Part shown: in pieces, positions 22,355 to 35,742 of the stretch
Layout of the letters: each line of letters starts with the position of its first letter
How positions within the stretch are numbered: the first letter of the stretch is position 1
Source of the DNA: Streptomyces durocortorensis
GTDB taxonomy: Bacteria; Actinomycetota; Actinomycetes; Streptomycetales; Streptomycetaceae
Assembly (NCBI RefSeq): GCF_031760065.1
Contig: NZ_CP134500.1
Location: 4,464,001-4,528,000, forward strand
DNA: 64,000 nt
Direction: 5' to 3'
Notes under the pieces: generated by a model
The model's input: only the letters and a program-made list of their open reading frames with translations
The model's database searches: none
Told to the model about the DNA's origin: nothing
Position numbers and translations under genes: made by a program

Positions 22355-22825
22355 ATGCCTCGTAAGGGCCCCGCCCCGAAGCGCCCGGTCATCATCGACC
22401 CGGTCTACAGCTCTCCTCTTGTCACCTCGCTGATCAACAAGATCCTCCTCGACGGCAAGCGTTCCACCGCCGAGCGGATCGTGTACGGCGCCATGGAAGG
22501 CCTCCGCGAGAAGACCGGCAACGACCCGGTCATCACGCTGAAGCGCGCGCTTGAGAACGTCAAGCCCTCGCTTGAGGTCAAGTCCCGCCGTGTCGGTGGC
22601 GCCACCTACCAGGTGCCGATCGAGGTCAAGCCCGGTCGCGCCTCCACCCTCGCTCTGCGCTGGCTCGTCGGCTACTCCCGCGCCCGCCGCGAGAAGACCA
22701 TGACCGAGCGCCTCATGAACGAACTGCTCGACGCCTCCAACGGCCTCGGCGCTTCGGTCAAGAAGCGCGAGGACACCCACAAGATGGCCGAGTCCAACAA
22801 GGCCTTCGCGCACTACCGCTGGTAG
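22355..22825 (+). CDS. rpsG: 30S ribosomal protein S7
   Basis: 156 residues, starting 2 bases after the rpsL stop. '[40 protein letters not shown]' and '[25 protein letters not shown]' are typical. It nucleates the 30S head and in other bacteria regulates str-operon translation. Confidence 0.98.
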
Positions 22826-22863
22826 TCGCTACCCCCATCGAGACCGAGAGAAGATTGAGCCTT

Positions 22864-24993
<2,130 letters not shown>

Positions 24994-25017
24994 CTCTCCC
25001 GAGCTCACGCTTTAGGC

Positions 25018-25046
25018 TTGTCACCGGAGCCCGGTAGGGCATTCTT
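25018..25046 (+). promoter_or_regulatory. Candidate tuf promoter in the fusA–tuf gap
   Basis: TTGTCA (25018-25023) is followed 17 bases later by ATTCTT (25041-25046). A separate tuf promoter in this 160-base gap is known for streptomycetes; my assignment of the hexamers is by eye. Confidence 0.5.
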
Positions 25047-25153
25047 CGCAGAGCGAGAGCAATGCGGCGAATGCCCCCGGCACCGGCATCCCAGCAAAGA
25101 TCACCTGGCGCCGATGAAGCAAGGCGTACAGAACCACTCCACAGGAGGACCCA

Positions 25154-26347
<1,194 letters not shown>

Positions 26348-26388
26348 TTTCTGCTTGGTCCTTGGACCTGGTGGCTCGCTGAGTCGCA

Positions 26389-26430
26389 CGAAGGGCCCCC
26401 GTCTCTCGGAAGAGAGGCGGGGGCCCTTCG
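26389..26430 (+). terminator. Terminator of the str operon
   Basis: A 19-bp stem with one G-U pair (26389-26407 with 26412-26430; arm begins CGAAGGGCCCCCG) and a GGAA loop. It also faces the convergent kinase gene that ends at 26461, so it may act in both directions. Confidence 0.88.
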
Positions 26431-26460
26431 CCATGTGCGGGCGGCCCTTGAACGGTGGCC

Positions 26461-27636
26461 TCAACGGGCGGGCAGCACGGCGGTGACGGTGAACGAGGGG
26501 CCCTCGGGGGCGGCGTGGAACGTTCCTCCGAGGGCGAGGGTCCGGCTCCGCATCCCGGTCAGGCCCTTGCCGCGCCGGGGCGCCGGGTCGGTGCGGAAGT
26601 CCGTTGTCACGGCCACGCCGTCGTTCCGTACGGTCAGGCGCACGTCGGACCCGTCCGCCCGCAGCTCTATCTCGCACCGGGACGCCCGGCTGTGCTGGAG
26701 GACGTTGCCCACGGCTTCGCGCAGGACCGCCCGCAGGCACTCGGCGGTGGCCGGGCCGGTCTCGACCCGGGGCGGCAGTGCGGTACGTACGGCTGTCCCG
26801 GACGCGGTCAGGACCCGCTGGGCGCGAGCCAGCTCGTCGGCGAGCGAGAAGTCTCCGGGGCCGGGGCTGCTGATCGCCCGTACATCGTCCTGGAGGCGTC
26901 GGGCCAGCCCCAGCATGTCGACGAGCGCGGCACGGGTCCCCTCACCCCCGGCCCCCTCGTGACCGGTCCCCTCACGGCCGGGGCCCTTCTCGCGCAGCGC
27001 CGTCTCCCCCTGAACGACGATCGCGGCGAGCGAGGAGCCGACCAGGTCGTGCAGGTCCTGGCGCATCCGGGCCCGTTCCCGCTGTTCCGCGAGGTGCGCC
27101 GCGTGCTCCCTGCTGCTGTGCAGCCGGGCCGAGAGCAGGGCCAGATGGGCGACGGCGAAGACCGTGCTCGCCGTGACCGCCGTACCGAGCAGGACGTTGA
27201 CCGGGCTCCGGTTCGTGACGATCAGACCGGTGGCGGCCAGTACCGGCCCGCTCGCCCCCACCGCCAGAGCGATCGGCACCGAGGCGTTCGGCGGCAGGGT
27301 GAGCAGCACGGCCCCGGCGAGGAAGCCCAGCAGACCCAGCCACCGGTAGTGGAAGAGCAGCAGCGGCAGATAGGTGAGGACCGCCTGCACCAGCAGTAGC
27401 CCCCACCGCCAGCGGTAGGGCAGCCGGTACGGCGGCGGTGCGTACTGGCCCAGCATGACCGCGGGCATCAGCACCAGCACGGTCAGACCGGCGACCACCG
27501 TCCGCTTGTTGAGCGGCGAGGCCGCCACGTCCAGGGCGACCAGGGCGAGCGACCCGAGCACCAGCACGACCAGGGCCCCGACGGCCACGCCCGCGCCCTG
27601 TGGCGCGCCCGTTCCCCGGCGTGCTTTCCGCCGCAT
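26461..27636 (-). CDS. Sensor histidine kinase (NarL/DesK type)
   Basis: 391 residues. About six TM helices fill the first ~200 residues (e.g. '[19 protein letters not shown]', '[18 protein letters not shown]', '[19 protein letters not shown]'). A HisKA_3 domain follows with the phospho-acceptor in '[20 protein letters not shown]', then a Gly/Glu repeat insertion ('[16 protein letters not shown]'), and a HATPase_c domain with '[15 protein letters not shown]' and '[16 protein letters not shown]'. I start at ATG 27634-27636 (SD GGGGGGA); an ATG 48 bases upstream has a poorly spaced SD. No response regulator is adjacent; the nearest is at 35071. Confidence 0.87.
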   Translation of the reverse strand: MRRKARRGTGAPQGAGVAVGALVVLVLGSLALVALDVAASPLNKRTVVAGLTVLVLMPAVMLGQYAPPPYRLPYRWRWGLLLVQAVLTYLPLLLFHYRWLGLLGFLAGAVLLTLPPNASVPIALAVGASGPVLAATGLIVTNRSPVNVLLGTAVTASTVFAVAHLALLSARLHSSREHAAHLAEQRERARMRQDLHDLVGSSLAAIVVQGETALREKGPGREGTGHEGAGGEGTRAALVDMLGLARRLQDDVRAISSPGPGDFSLADELARAQRVLTASGTAVRTALPPRVETGPATAECLRAVLREAVGNVLQHSRASRCEIELRADGSDVRLTVRNDGVAVTTDFRTDPAPRRGKGLTGMRSRTLALGGTFHAAPEGPSFTVTAVLPAR

Positions 27637-27846
27637 GTGTCCCCCCGACGTCGCGTTCCACGCCTCGTTCGCTGTACGGGCCATTCTTCCTCAGCCGGGG
27701 AGGAGCTCGGAGCCGTCCGGGGCGCGGGGACGCGCCGACCGGCCCGGAAACTCCGCGTACTTCGTGAAGCCTTCACTTCTCCGGCCCTGGCCCGCTTGCT
27801 TGGATCGCCTCTGTTCTGTGCCCGCTACAACAGAGAGTTGCTGACA

Positions 27847-30800
27847 GTGTCGGAGCGCATACCTCCCGCCGACGCGTGGGAGGGCTCATCGCTGGCCCTG
27901 CACCGGCGAAGACGGCTTCTGCCGCGGATCGCCCTCGGCGCCGCCATGGTCCTCGCGGTCGAGACCGCCCTGATGACCGAGAGCGGCCAGGCCGTGGCCC
28001 ATACCCGGCAGGCGCCGACGGCCCCGGCCGCCGCGAAGCAGGCGCCCGAGGGGCCGGGCGAGGCCGCGGACATCCTCTCGGCCAAGGTCGCCGCGAAGCT
28101 CTACGGCAAGCGGGTCGAGGCGCTGTCCGAGCGCACCGAGACCTCCACGACGTGGGTGAACAAGGACGGCTCGCTCACCACCGAGCTGTCGGCCGGTCCG
28201 GTCCGCTTCGAGGAGGGCGGTGCCTGGACCGACATCGACGTCGAACTCCGCGAGACCGCCGACGGTGTCGAGGCCAAGGCCCACCCGAACGGTCTGAGCA
28301 TGGCGGGCAAGGGCGGTGCGCTGCCGCGCTCGGTGCGCGAGGCGGACCGGGCCCCCGCACGCGACCTGGTGACCCTCGGCGAGGGCGACGAGCGGATCAC
28401 GCTCCAGTGGAAGGGGGGACTGCCCGCTCCCGAGCTGGACGGGACGCGTGCCACCTACCCCGAGGCGCTGCCGGGCGCGGACGTCGTCGTCGAGGCGACC
28501 CGTACGGGCTTCGAGCAGTACGTCGAGATCAAGAAGCGCCCGGCCGCCGGATACACGTACACCCTGCCGCTCAAGGCCAAGGGCCTGAAGGCGAAGGAGC
28601 AGCCCGACGGCAGCGTGCTGTTCACCGACCGGAAGAACGGCAAACGGGCCGTGATGCCCGCGCCGGTGATGTGGGACGCCACCGTCGACAAGGTCTCCGG
28701 CGAGCACACCCGCCGGGTGCCGGTGGCGATGAAGGTGGTGAAGCGGAAGGGGGCCGTCGATCTGGTCGTCACCCCGGACGCGGAGTTCCTCGCCGACCCG
28801 GAGACGAAGTACCCGGTGACGGTCGACCCGTCGACCTCGTCGCTGTCGAACGTCTTCGACACGTACGTCCAGCAGGGCGAGACCCGCGACTGGTCCACCG
28901 ATGTGGAGCTGGATTTCGGCAACCCCGGTACGACGAATGCGAACGGCACACCCCGTACCGCCCAGTCCTTCATCACCTGGAACACCGCGCCGATCGCCGA
29001 CGCCCTGGTCTCCAGCGCCAAGCTGAGCCTGTGGAACTTCCACTCGGCGAACACCACCTGCGCCGCCCAGCCGTGGCAGGTCTGGTCCTCGCCCGCCGCG
29101 TCCACGGCCAGCCGGTGGACCAACCGGCCGACGATGACCGCGCTGAAGGCCGAATCCACCGAGACGCGGGGCAACACCGCCTGCACGTCCCAGCCGGACG
29201 GCTGGATCAACGCGAACGTGACCACGCTGGCCCAGGAGTGGGCCGGTGCCAAGGCCTCCCGCGGCCACCTCGGCATCCGGGCCAAGAGCGAGACCACGGT
29301 CGCCCAGTGGAAGCGGGTGAACTCCGCCAACGCCGCGAAGAACCCGCCGAAGCTTTCGGTCACGTACAACTTCCGGCCGCGTACGGGCACCAAGCAGGAG
29401 GCGGGGCCGCCGTTCTTTTCCTACTCCGGCGTCTACATGGTCAACACCCTGACGCCGACCCTGCGTGACACCTTCGTCGATGCGGACGGGGACAAGGTCA
29501 ACGGCACCTTCCAGATCTTCGACAGCGCCACCGACAAGCAGGTCGGCAGCCCGATCGTGTCGAAGTTCGTGCCCTCCGGGCAGCCCGCCTCGGTGACCGT
29601 GCCGTCCGGGGTGCTGGCCGAGGGGAAGACGTACAAGTTCCGTACGAGCCCCTATGACGGTACGCACTACAACACCGGCTGGTCGGCCTGGAAGACCTTC
29701 ACGGTCGACACCAAGGCGCCGTCCGCCCCGACGAAGATCGCCTCCACGGACTATCCGCCCGGCCAGTGGGTCAAGGGCGAGGGGCAGCCGGGCGTCTTCA
29801 CGGTCACCCCGCCGAGCGGGTCCGACCACAACTGGCTGGAATGGTCTTTGGACGGGGTGACCTGGACCAAGGTCGCCACCGGTGGCGCCGCGGCGAACAA
29901 GGCGATCACCGTCACCCCGCCGAAGAATGGGAGCCATACCCTCTCGGTGCGGTCCGTCGACAAGGCGGACAACAAGTCCGAGGTGGTGGACTACCTCTTC
30001 CACGCCGGTTCGGGCGGCTTCGTCCAGCCCTCGGAGGGTGAGCGGACCGCGCGCCGGCTGCCGCTGGTCGCCGAGGCGGAGGCCGGGAAGTACACCGCCG
30101 TCTCCTTCTCCTGGCGGCGCTCCGAGGCCGACCCCTGGGTGCGGATCCCCGTCGGAGACGTCACCTCCGGCGGCAGCGCGCTCACAGCCTGGCCGGTCCC
30201 GCTGACGAACGGTCGGAACGCCCCGCTGGTGTGGAACGCCACCAGCACCGTCGACCCCGACGGCACCGTCCAGCTCAAGGCCGACTTCACCGGCCCGAAC
30301 TCCGCCACCAGCAGCACCGTGCCGCTGACCGCGGTCGTCGACCGCAACGCGGACGGCGCGGCCACCACCGAGGTGGGCCCGGGCTCGGTCAATCTGCTCA
30401 CCGGCAACTACACGCTCTCCGAGACCGACGTGTCGCTCTTCGACCTGTCGGTGTCGCGTACGGCCGCCTCGCGCACCCCGAACCGGGGCGCCGACCAGGA
30501 GGGCCAGGCCGCGATCTTCGGCAAGGAGTGGGTCTCCGGCACCGCCGCAGAGGCCACCGAGTCCGACTACAGCCACGTCCGGCGCGTCGCCGACACCGCG
30601 GTCGACGTGGTGCTGGAGGAGGGCGACTCGATCCACTTCACCGCGAACGCGGCGAGGAACGGGTGGGTCCCGGAGCCCGGCTCCGAGGACCTGACCCTCA
30701 AGGGCAGCGTGAGCGGCACGTTCACACTCTCCGACACCGAAGGGACGGTCACGACCTTCACCAAGGCGGACGCGGCGGCGACCACCTGGCAGGTCAGCAC

Positions 30801-33800
30801 CACCCTCTTCGACGGCCTCGCCAACTCCACCACCAAGGTGATCTCCGAGACCGTCACGGTCGGCGGCAAGAAGCTGGCTCGCCCCAAGCGGATCATCGCC
30901 CCGACCTCGGCCGCCACTACGGCCGCATGCGAGACGTCACCGGCCACCAAGGGCTGCAAGGTCCTGGAGTTCGTCTACGCGACCACCACCACGGCCACCG
31001 GCACGGAGACGAACGCCCAGTTCGGCGACTTCACCGGCCAGGTCCGTGAGATCCGCGCCTGGACCACCAGCCCCGGCGCCTCCGCCGCCACGGCCACCGC
31101 GGTCGCCACCTACCGCTACGACTCCAACGGCAGCCTCCGCCAGCAGTGGGACCCCCGTCTCAGCCAGGCCTCCCAGACGCAGTACGCCTACTACGGGGGC
31201 CGGGTCACCTGGCTCCAGCAGCAGAGCCAGCTCCCGTACACCTTCACCTACGGCAACGCCGGAGCCGGTACGGCACCCAGCGACGGCATGCTGCTCAAGT
31301 CTTCACGCCAGGCCCTCAAGCAGGGCACCGCCGACACGGTCGAGGGCAACGCGGTGACGAGCGTCGTCTACGGGGTCCCGCTCACCGGGGCCAAGGCTCC
31401 GTACGCCATGGGCGCGACCTCCGTGGCGGCCTGGGGCCAGCTCGACCACCCCACGGACGCCACCGCGGTCTTCCCCGCCGACGCCGTCCCGGCCTCGCAC
31501 GACGGCGCCGACCTGGCCTCCGGCGGATACCGCCGGGCCGCGGTGACCTATCTCAACGCCTCCGGCCGTACGGTCAACTCGGCCACGCCCGGCGGCCACA
31601 TCTCGGCCACCGAGTACGACCGCTTCGGCAACACCGTCCGTGAGCTCACCGCGGGCAACCGGGCACTGGCGCTCGGCACCACGGCGGACGACCGCCACAG
31701 CCTCACCGACCTCGGCATCATCGGGCGCGCCTCGGCCGAGCGGGCGCACCTGCTCTCCACGACGTCCGTCTACGACGAGCGCGGGGCGCGGGAGCTGGAG
31801 GAGTTCGGCCCGATCAGGCGGGTGGACCTGACCGAGGACCTCAAGGAAGGGAGCACCGTCCTGGTCGAGGCCGGTACCTCGGTTCCGGCCCGGTCGTGGA
31901 CGGTGAAGGAGTACGACGAGGGCCGCCCGACCGACGGCACGGCCACGGTCCGGGACCAGGTCACCCTGAGCGTCACCGGCGCGCGGGTCCGCGACTACTA
32001 CTCCGCGATGGGGGAGAAGCGGGTCGAGTCCGTCCAGTACGACTGGGCCAAGGGTCTGCCCACGCTCACCACCAAGGACGCCGGCGGTCTCGACCTGACC
32101 ACGACTACCGGGTACGACGCCCAGGGCCGGGTCACCTCCCAGGTGCTGCCCGGGGGTACGGGCGGCGACGCCGCCACCCGGATCACCGAGTACTGGTCGG
32201 CCACCGGCACCGGCTGGTGCAAGGGCCGCCCGGAGTGGGCGGACCGGGTGTGCTGGACAGGACCGGCGGGTGACATCACCGGCGGTGGCTCCCAGCCGAA
32301 CAAGCTGGTGAACACGACCGTGGAGTACGACCGCTGGGGCAACCCGGCCACCGTCACCGACGAGGTCGGCGGGGTGCACCGGACGACCACGACGACGTAC
32401 GACGGTGCCGGCCGGCCGGTCTTCTCGAAGATCGCGGGCGGCCTCGGTCAGGCGGTCCCGGAGACCACCACCGAGTACGACGCGGCCACCGGACAGGTCA
32501 CCAAGGTCATCTCGCCCACCGGCGGAACGGTCACCAAGGCGTACGACCAGCTCGGCCGGCTGATCTCCTACACCGACGCCGACGGCGGTGTCACGAAGAC
32601 CGAGTACGACCTGCTCGACCGCCAGGTCAAGGTCGCCGACTCGGTCCCGTCCACCGTGACGTACACCTACGACCACACCGCCGAGCCGCGCGGTCTGCCC
32701 ACGCGTACCACGGACTCGGTCGCCGGGTCCTTCTCCGCGACGTACGACGCCGACGGGTCGGTCGCCACCGAGAAGCTGCCCGGCGGCTACACGCTGAGCG
32801 TCACCGAGGACACCACCGGTTCCACCGCCTCGCGCGTCTACACCCGGGACAGCGACGGCATGACCGTCTTCAGCGACCGGGTCGGCGAGTCCGTCCACGG
32901 TCAGGTCACCGGCCACCAGGGCTGGTCCAGCCAGACCTACCGCTACGACCGGACCGGGCGGCTGACCAGTGTCGACGACACGGCGGGTGAAGTCTGCACC
33001 CGCCGTGCCTACACCTTCGACAAGCGCACCAACCGCACGTCCCTGACTACGTCGGCCGCCGCCTCCGGCGCCGACTGCACCTCCACAGGAGCCACCACCA
33101 CGACCTACACCTACGACAGCGCCGACCGTCTTGTCGGCCCCGGCCACACCTACGACGCCTTCGGCCGCACCACCGTGCTGCCGGGCACCACCATCGGCTA
33201 CTACGCCAATGACCTGGTCCACCGGCAGACGGCCGGCGACCAGCGCCAGACCTGGCAGCTCGACGCCGGACTGCGCTTCCGCTCCTGGACGGTGGAGACG
33301 GGTTCCGGCTCCACCTGGACCCGCACCGGGGCGAAGCTCAACCACTACGACAGCGACAGCGACAACCCGCGCTGGATCGTGGAGGACACCGGGACCGGTG
33401 CGCTGAGCCGCAATGTCGAGGCCGCGTCGGGCGACCTCGCGGCCACCACGTCCAAGACCGGTGACACGGTGCTCCAGCTCTCCACCGTCCACGGTGACGT
33501 GGCCCTCCAGCTCCCGCTGGACGCGGGCCGGGCTCCCGTCGCCCTGGACAGCGACGAGTACGGCAACCCCCGCGAGGGCCAGGAAGCCACCCGCTACACC
33601 TGGCTCGGCGCCAAGCAGCGCTCGACGGAGACGCTGACCGGCCTCACGCTCATGGGCGCGCGCCTCTACAACCCGGCCACCGGCCGGTTCCTCTCGGTGG
33701 ACCCGGTGTACGGGGGCAACCTGAACGCCTACGAGTACGCGCACGCGGATCCGCTCAACCGGTTCGACCTGGATGGCAGGTGGAGCTGGCGCAAGGCCCG

Positions 33801-34134
33801 CGGGTGGGTGAAGAGGAAAGTGGGATGTACCGCGACCAAGTGTCTCTTCTTCAACAAGAGGAACCGGCATTTCGTCATGCGGGACGGCCGCCCCGGTATC
33901 CACCTCAGGAACCACCGGATTCGCGGGGAGTGGGATCGCCATAATGGCTGGCATGTAAACGTCGGGAAGAAGCACTACCGCGCCCGCGATGCCAGGAGAG
34001 CCGTCACCCGGTGGGGCGGCAGGGCAGTGCGGGGCCTCGGGAGGGCCAGCCGTCGGTGGGGTCCGCCGATCTGGATCCCCGACGAGTTCCACCGCTATCG
34101 GAACCCCTGCTACAAGCGGTCCTGCGTCGCGTAG
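27847..34134 (+). CDS. Secreted DNRLRE/RHS (YD-repeat) polymorphic toxin-like protein
   Basis: 2095 residues from GTG 27847 (SD-like AGAGAG; the frame is open further upstream). The N-terminus has four Arg, a hydrophobic core '[20 protein letters not shown]' and a likely cleavage after AVA, a Sec signal peptide with a long n-region. A DNRLRE-type region begins near residue 320 ('[11 protein letters not shown]', '[10 protein letters not shown]', '[11 protein letters not shown]'), then Ig-like linkers. YD repeats run from about residue 1080 ('YDSNGSLRQ', '[10 protein letters not shown]', '[16 protein letters not shown]') to the RHS core end '[17 protein letters not shown]…[10 protein letters not shown]' (~1978). 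The last ~117 residues are a basic tip (32 K/R, 6 D/E, four Cys, seven His). Such proteins carry C-terminal toxins across the envelope; tip activity unknown. Confidence 0.9.
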   Translation: MSERIPPADAWEGSSLALHRRRRLLPRIALGAAMVLAVETALMTESGQAVAHTRQAPTAPAAAKQAPEGPGEAADILSAKVAAKLYGKRVEALSERTETSTTWVNKDGSLTTELSAGPVRFEEGGAWTDIDVELRETADGVEAKAHPNGLSMAGKGGALPRSVREADRAPARDLVTLGEGDERITLQWKGGLPAPELDGTRATYPEALPGADVVVEATRTGFEQYVEIKKRPAAGYTYTLPLKAKGLKAKEQPDGSVLFTDRKNGKRAVMPAPVMWDATVDKVSGEHTRRVPVAMKVVKRKGAVDLVVTPDAEFLADPETKYPVTVDPSTSSLSNVFDTYVQQGETRDWSTDVELDFGNPGTTNANGTPRTAQSFITWNTAPIADALVSSAKLSLWNFHSANTTCAAQPWQVWSSPAASTASRWTNRPTMTALKAESTETRGNTACTSQPDGWINANVTTLAQEWAGAKASRGHLGIRAKSETTVAQWKRVNSANAAKNPPKLSVTYNFRPRTGTKQEAGPPFFSYSGVYMVNTLTPTLRDTFVDADGDKVNGTFQIFDSATDKQVGSPIVSKFVPSGQPASVTVPSGVLAEGKTYKFRTSPYDGTHYNTGWSAWKTFTVDTKAPSAPTKIASTDYPPGQWVKGEGQPGVFTVTPPSGSDHNWLEWSLDGVTWTKVATGGAAANKAITVTPPKNGSHTLSVRSVDKADNKSEVVDYLFHAGSGGFVQPSEGERTARRLPLVAEAEAGKYTAVSFSWRRSEADPWVRIPVGDVTSGGSALTAWPVPLTNGRNAPLVWNATSTVDPDGTVQLKADFTGPNSATSSTVPLTAVVDRNADGAATTEVGPGSVNLLTGNYTLSETDVSLFDLSVSRTAASRTPNRGADQEGQAAIFGKEWVSGTAAEATESDYSHVRRVADTAVDVVLEEGDSIHFTANAARNGWVPEPGSEDLTLKGSVSGTFTLSDTEGTVTTFTKADAAATTWQVSTTLFDGLANSTTKVISETVTVGGKKLARPKRIIAPTSAATTAACETSPATKGCKVLEFVYATTTTATGTETNAQFGDFTGQVREIRAWTTSPGASAATATAVATYRYDSNGSLRQQWDPRLSQASQTQYAYYGGRVTWLQQQSQLPYTFTYGNAGAGTAPSDGMLLKSSRQALKQGTADTVEGNAVTSVVYGVPLTGAKAPYAMGATSVAAWGQLDHPTDATAVFPADAVPASHDGADLASGGYRRAAVTYLNASGRTVNSATPGGHISATEYDRFGNTVRELTAGNRALALGTTADDRHSLTDLGIIGRASAERAHLLSTTSVYDERGARELEEFGPIRRVDLTEDLKEGSTVLVEAGTSVPARSWTVKEYDEGRPTDGTATVRDQVTLSVTGARVRDYYSAMGEKRVESVQYDWAKGLPTLTTKDAGGLDLTTTTGYDAQGRVTSQVLPGGTGGDAATRITEYWSATGTGWCKGRPEWADRVCWTGPAGDITGGGSQPNKLVNTTVEYDRWGNPATVTDEVGGVHRTTTTTYDGAGRPVFSKIAGGLGQAVPETTTEYDAATGQVTKVISPTGGTVTKAYDQLGRLISYTDADGGVTKTEYDLLDRQVKVADSVPSTVTYTYDHTAEPRGLPTRTTDSVAGSFSATYDADGSVATEKLPGGYTLSVTEDTTGSTASRVYTRDSDGMTVFSDRVGESVHGQVTGHQGWSSQTYRYDRTGRLTSVDDTAGEVCTRRAYTFDKRTNRTSLTTSAAASGADCTSTGATTTTYTYDSADRLVGPGHTYDAFGRTTVLPGTTIGYYANDLVHRQTAGDQRQTWQLDAGLRFRSWTVETGSGSTWTRTGAKLNHYDSDSDNPRWIVEDTGTGALSRNVEAASGDLAATTSKTGDTVLQLSTVHGDVALQLPLDAGRAPVALDSDEYGNPREGQEATRYTWLGAKQRSTETLTGLTLMGARLYNPATGRFLSVDPVYGGNLNAYEYAHADPLNRFDLDGRWSWRKARGWVKRKVGCTATKCLFFNKRNRHFVMRDGRPGIHLRNHRIRGEWDRHNGWHVNVGKKHYRARDARRAVTRWGGRAVRGLGRASRRWGPPIWIPDEFHRYRNPCYKRSCVA

Positions 34135-34150
34135 CCCTTCGTAGTCGAAC

Positions 34151-34196
34151 GTCTGTCGGCCCACTCGGCCCGCCCCGGCCGGGTGGGCCGACAGAC
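34151..34196 (+). terminator. Hairpin between the RHS gene and the small downstream gene
   Basis: A perfect 14-bp stem (GTCTGTCGGCCCAC at 34151-34164 with 34183-34196) enclosing an 18-base G/C-rich loop. It ends 19 bases before the ATG at 34216 and has no T-run. It could terminate the toxin transcript or act as an attenuator separating it from the candidate immunity gene. Confidence 0.65.
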
Positions 34197-34215
34197 CCAC
34201 GAGAGAAGCGAACAG

Positions 34216-34668
34216 ATGCACTACTTCGAAGCGGCGTCCGCCCGCGACATGGAGCTCTTCCTCCAGCAGCTGGCGCCCGAACTGGACGCGGCCGGGGCGA
34301 GGACTCTTCTCGACCTCTACACCGACGAGCCGATGGACGCCCCGCGTGCGCAGGACGCACTCCAGGCGATGAGCGCCATCGCCGAGCAGGCGTCCTCCTC
34401 CACACGCCGGCGCGGATCCTCGCGGTCCCGCGACCCCCTGATGGGGGTGGAGGTCGACCTCCACGACCCGGTGCAGGCCGGCCACTTCGCCCTGCTGGCC
34501 CACCGCGTCATCAACGCGGAAGCCTGGTGCGGGGAGGGCCGCCAGGTCTTCGGGACCGTCGAGTCACCGACCCGTGTCTGGGTCGAACTGCCCCGGGAGG
34601 TCGTCGAGAAGCTGCTCGACGACGGGCGGCGGGCCGGAGCCTCGCTCACCGTCCGGCCCGCGGGGTGA
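34216..34668 (+). CDS. Candidate immunity protein for the RHS tip (unknown family)
   Basis: 150 residues from ATG 34216 (GAGAG upstream). I do not recognise the family. It has no signal or TM segment, so it is cytoplasmic, and it is mildly acidic, opposite to the basic tip of the RHS protein. Residues 1-60 look helical ('ARDMELFLQQLAPELDAAGARTLLDLYTDEP'); 62-72 is a Ser/Arg linker ('SSSTRRRGSSRSR'); the rest has β-like strands ('MGVEVDLHDP', 'TRVWVELP'). The role is inferred only from position and charge, following the toxin–immunity gene order of polymorphic toxin loci. Confidence 0.6.
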   Translation: MHYFEAASARDMELFLQQLAPELDAAGARTLLDLYTDEPMDAPRAQDALQAMSAIAEQASSSTRRRGSSRSRDPLMGVEVDLHDPVQAGHFALLAHRVINAEAWCGEGRQVFGTVESPTRVWVELPREVVEKLLDDGRRAGASLTVRPAG

Positions 34669-34850
34669 GGCTGGAGGATTCGACGGCAGAGGTCGGCCGC
34701 CCGGGAAGTCAGGCCGACTCGATCCGTGCGGGCAGACACGTGAACATCTCACTCCCCCCCGCCCGCCTCTCTGTGGTCCGATCGACATCGACCTGCGCCA
34801 TCCGCCCACCAGGCACCGGTGGCGCGCCATGCAGCGGGGGAGCACCGGAC

Positions 34851-35102
34851 GTGACAGGGCTGACTAAACGCGAGAGAACCGAGATCGCCGCCGTCCGGGC
34901 GGTGGCGGTCCTGGTGTACGCCCTGGCGCTCCTGTGCGCGATGCTCGAAGGCCCGCGTCTGCTCCTCTACTTCCTGCCCGCCCTGCTCGGCTCCCTGATC
35001 GCGGTGTGGTGCGTACGGCAGGGAGTGCTGGCCGCCGTGAGAGGCCGAGCCGTCGGCGATAATCGGCCGAGTGATTACGGTGCTGGTGGTCGACGACCAT
35101 GA
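34851..35102 (+). CDS. Small two-TM membrane protein upstream of the response regulator
   Basis: 83 residues from GTG 34851 (GGGGGAG upstream). 'EIAAVRAVAVLVYALALLCAML' and 'LLLYFLPALLGSLIAVWCVRQGVLA' are hydrophobic helices, and the tail is polar. Its last 32 bases overlap the response-regulator gene in another frame, so the two are translationally coupled. Unknown function; a sensor accessory role is only a guess. Confidence 0.6.
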   Translation: MTGLTKRERTEIAAVRAVAVLVYALALLCAMLEGPRLLLYFLPALLGSLIAVWCVRQGVLAAVRGRAVGDNRPSDYGAGGRRP

Positions 35103-35670
35103 CGTGGTGCGGTCCGGCCTGACGGCACTCCTGTCGGCGGAGCTCGGCATCCAGGTGGTCGGCCAGGCGGCGGACGGCCCTGCCGCGCTCGCCGAGGCGG
35201 AGCGGCTGCGCCCGGATGTGGCGCTGCTCGACATCGACCTGCCCGGGGTGGACGGGATAGCCGTCGCCACCCGGCTGGCGCAGACCCTGCCCGGCTGCCG
35301 CACGCTGATGCTGACCGCGCTCGACCGCCCCGGCCATCTGCGGCGGGCGCTGGCCGCCGGGGCCGCCGGATATCTGCTCAAGAGCGCCACCCCGGCGCAG
35401 ACCGCCGACGCCATCCGGCGGATCGTCGCGGGCGGCCGGGTCATCGACCCCCGGATGCACGGGGAGGCGGACGGGCCCAGTCCGCTCACCGACAAGGAGA
35501 CGGAAGCCCTGCGGCTGGCCGCCGGGGGAGCGCACGCCCGGGAGATCGCCGCCGACCTGTTCCTCAGCGTGGGGACCGTACGCAACCGGCTCTCGTCGGC
35601 GGTCGGGAAGCTCCACGCCCGTACCCTCGTCGACGCGCTGCGCATCGCCGGGCACAACGGGTGGCTGTAG
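35071..35670 (+). CDS. NarL/FixJ-family response regulator (DesR-like)
   Basis: 199 residues from GTG 35071. The receiver domain begins 'ITVLVVDDHDVVRSGL' with acidic pocket DD, the phospho-acceptor in 'VALLDIDLPGVDG', Thr in 'LMLTALDRPG' and Lys in 'GYLLKSATP'. The LuxR-type HTH is 'PLTDKETEALRLAAGGAHAREIAADLFLSVGTVRNRLSSAVGKL'. The start lacks a clear SD and overlaps the preceding small membrane gene. The only histidine kinase in the window of a matching class (HisKA_3) is at 26461-27636, on the far side of the RHS locus. Confidence 0.92.
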   Translation: MITVLVVDDHDVVRSGLTALLSAELGIQVVGQAADGPAALAEAERLRPDVALLDIDLPGVDGIAVATRLAQTLPGCRTLMLTALDRPGHLRRALAAGAAGYLLKSATPAQTADAIRRIVAGGRVIDPRMHGEADGPSPLTDKETEALRLAAGGAHAREIAADLFLSVGTVRNRLSSAVGKLHARTLVDALRIAGHNGWL

Positions 35671-35685
35671 CCACCCGCACGCGCA

Positions 35686-35723
35686 GGGCCCCCGTACCTC
35701 AGGGTGGCGAGGTGCAGGGGCCC
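35686..35723. terminator. Bidirectional terminator between convergent regulator and protease genes
   Basis: GGGCCCC (35686-35692) pairs with GGGGCCC (35717-35723), with an inner CCTC/GAGG stem. It lies between the response regulator stop and the protease stop. Confidence 0.65.
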
Positions 35724-35742
35724 TACGGCTCAAGGGGCGCGG

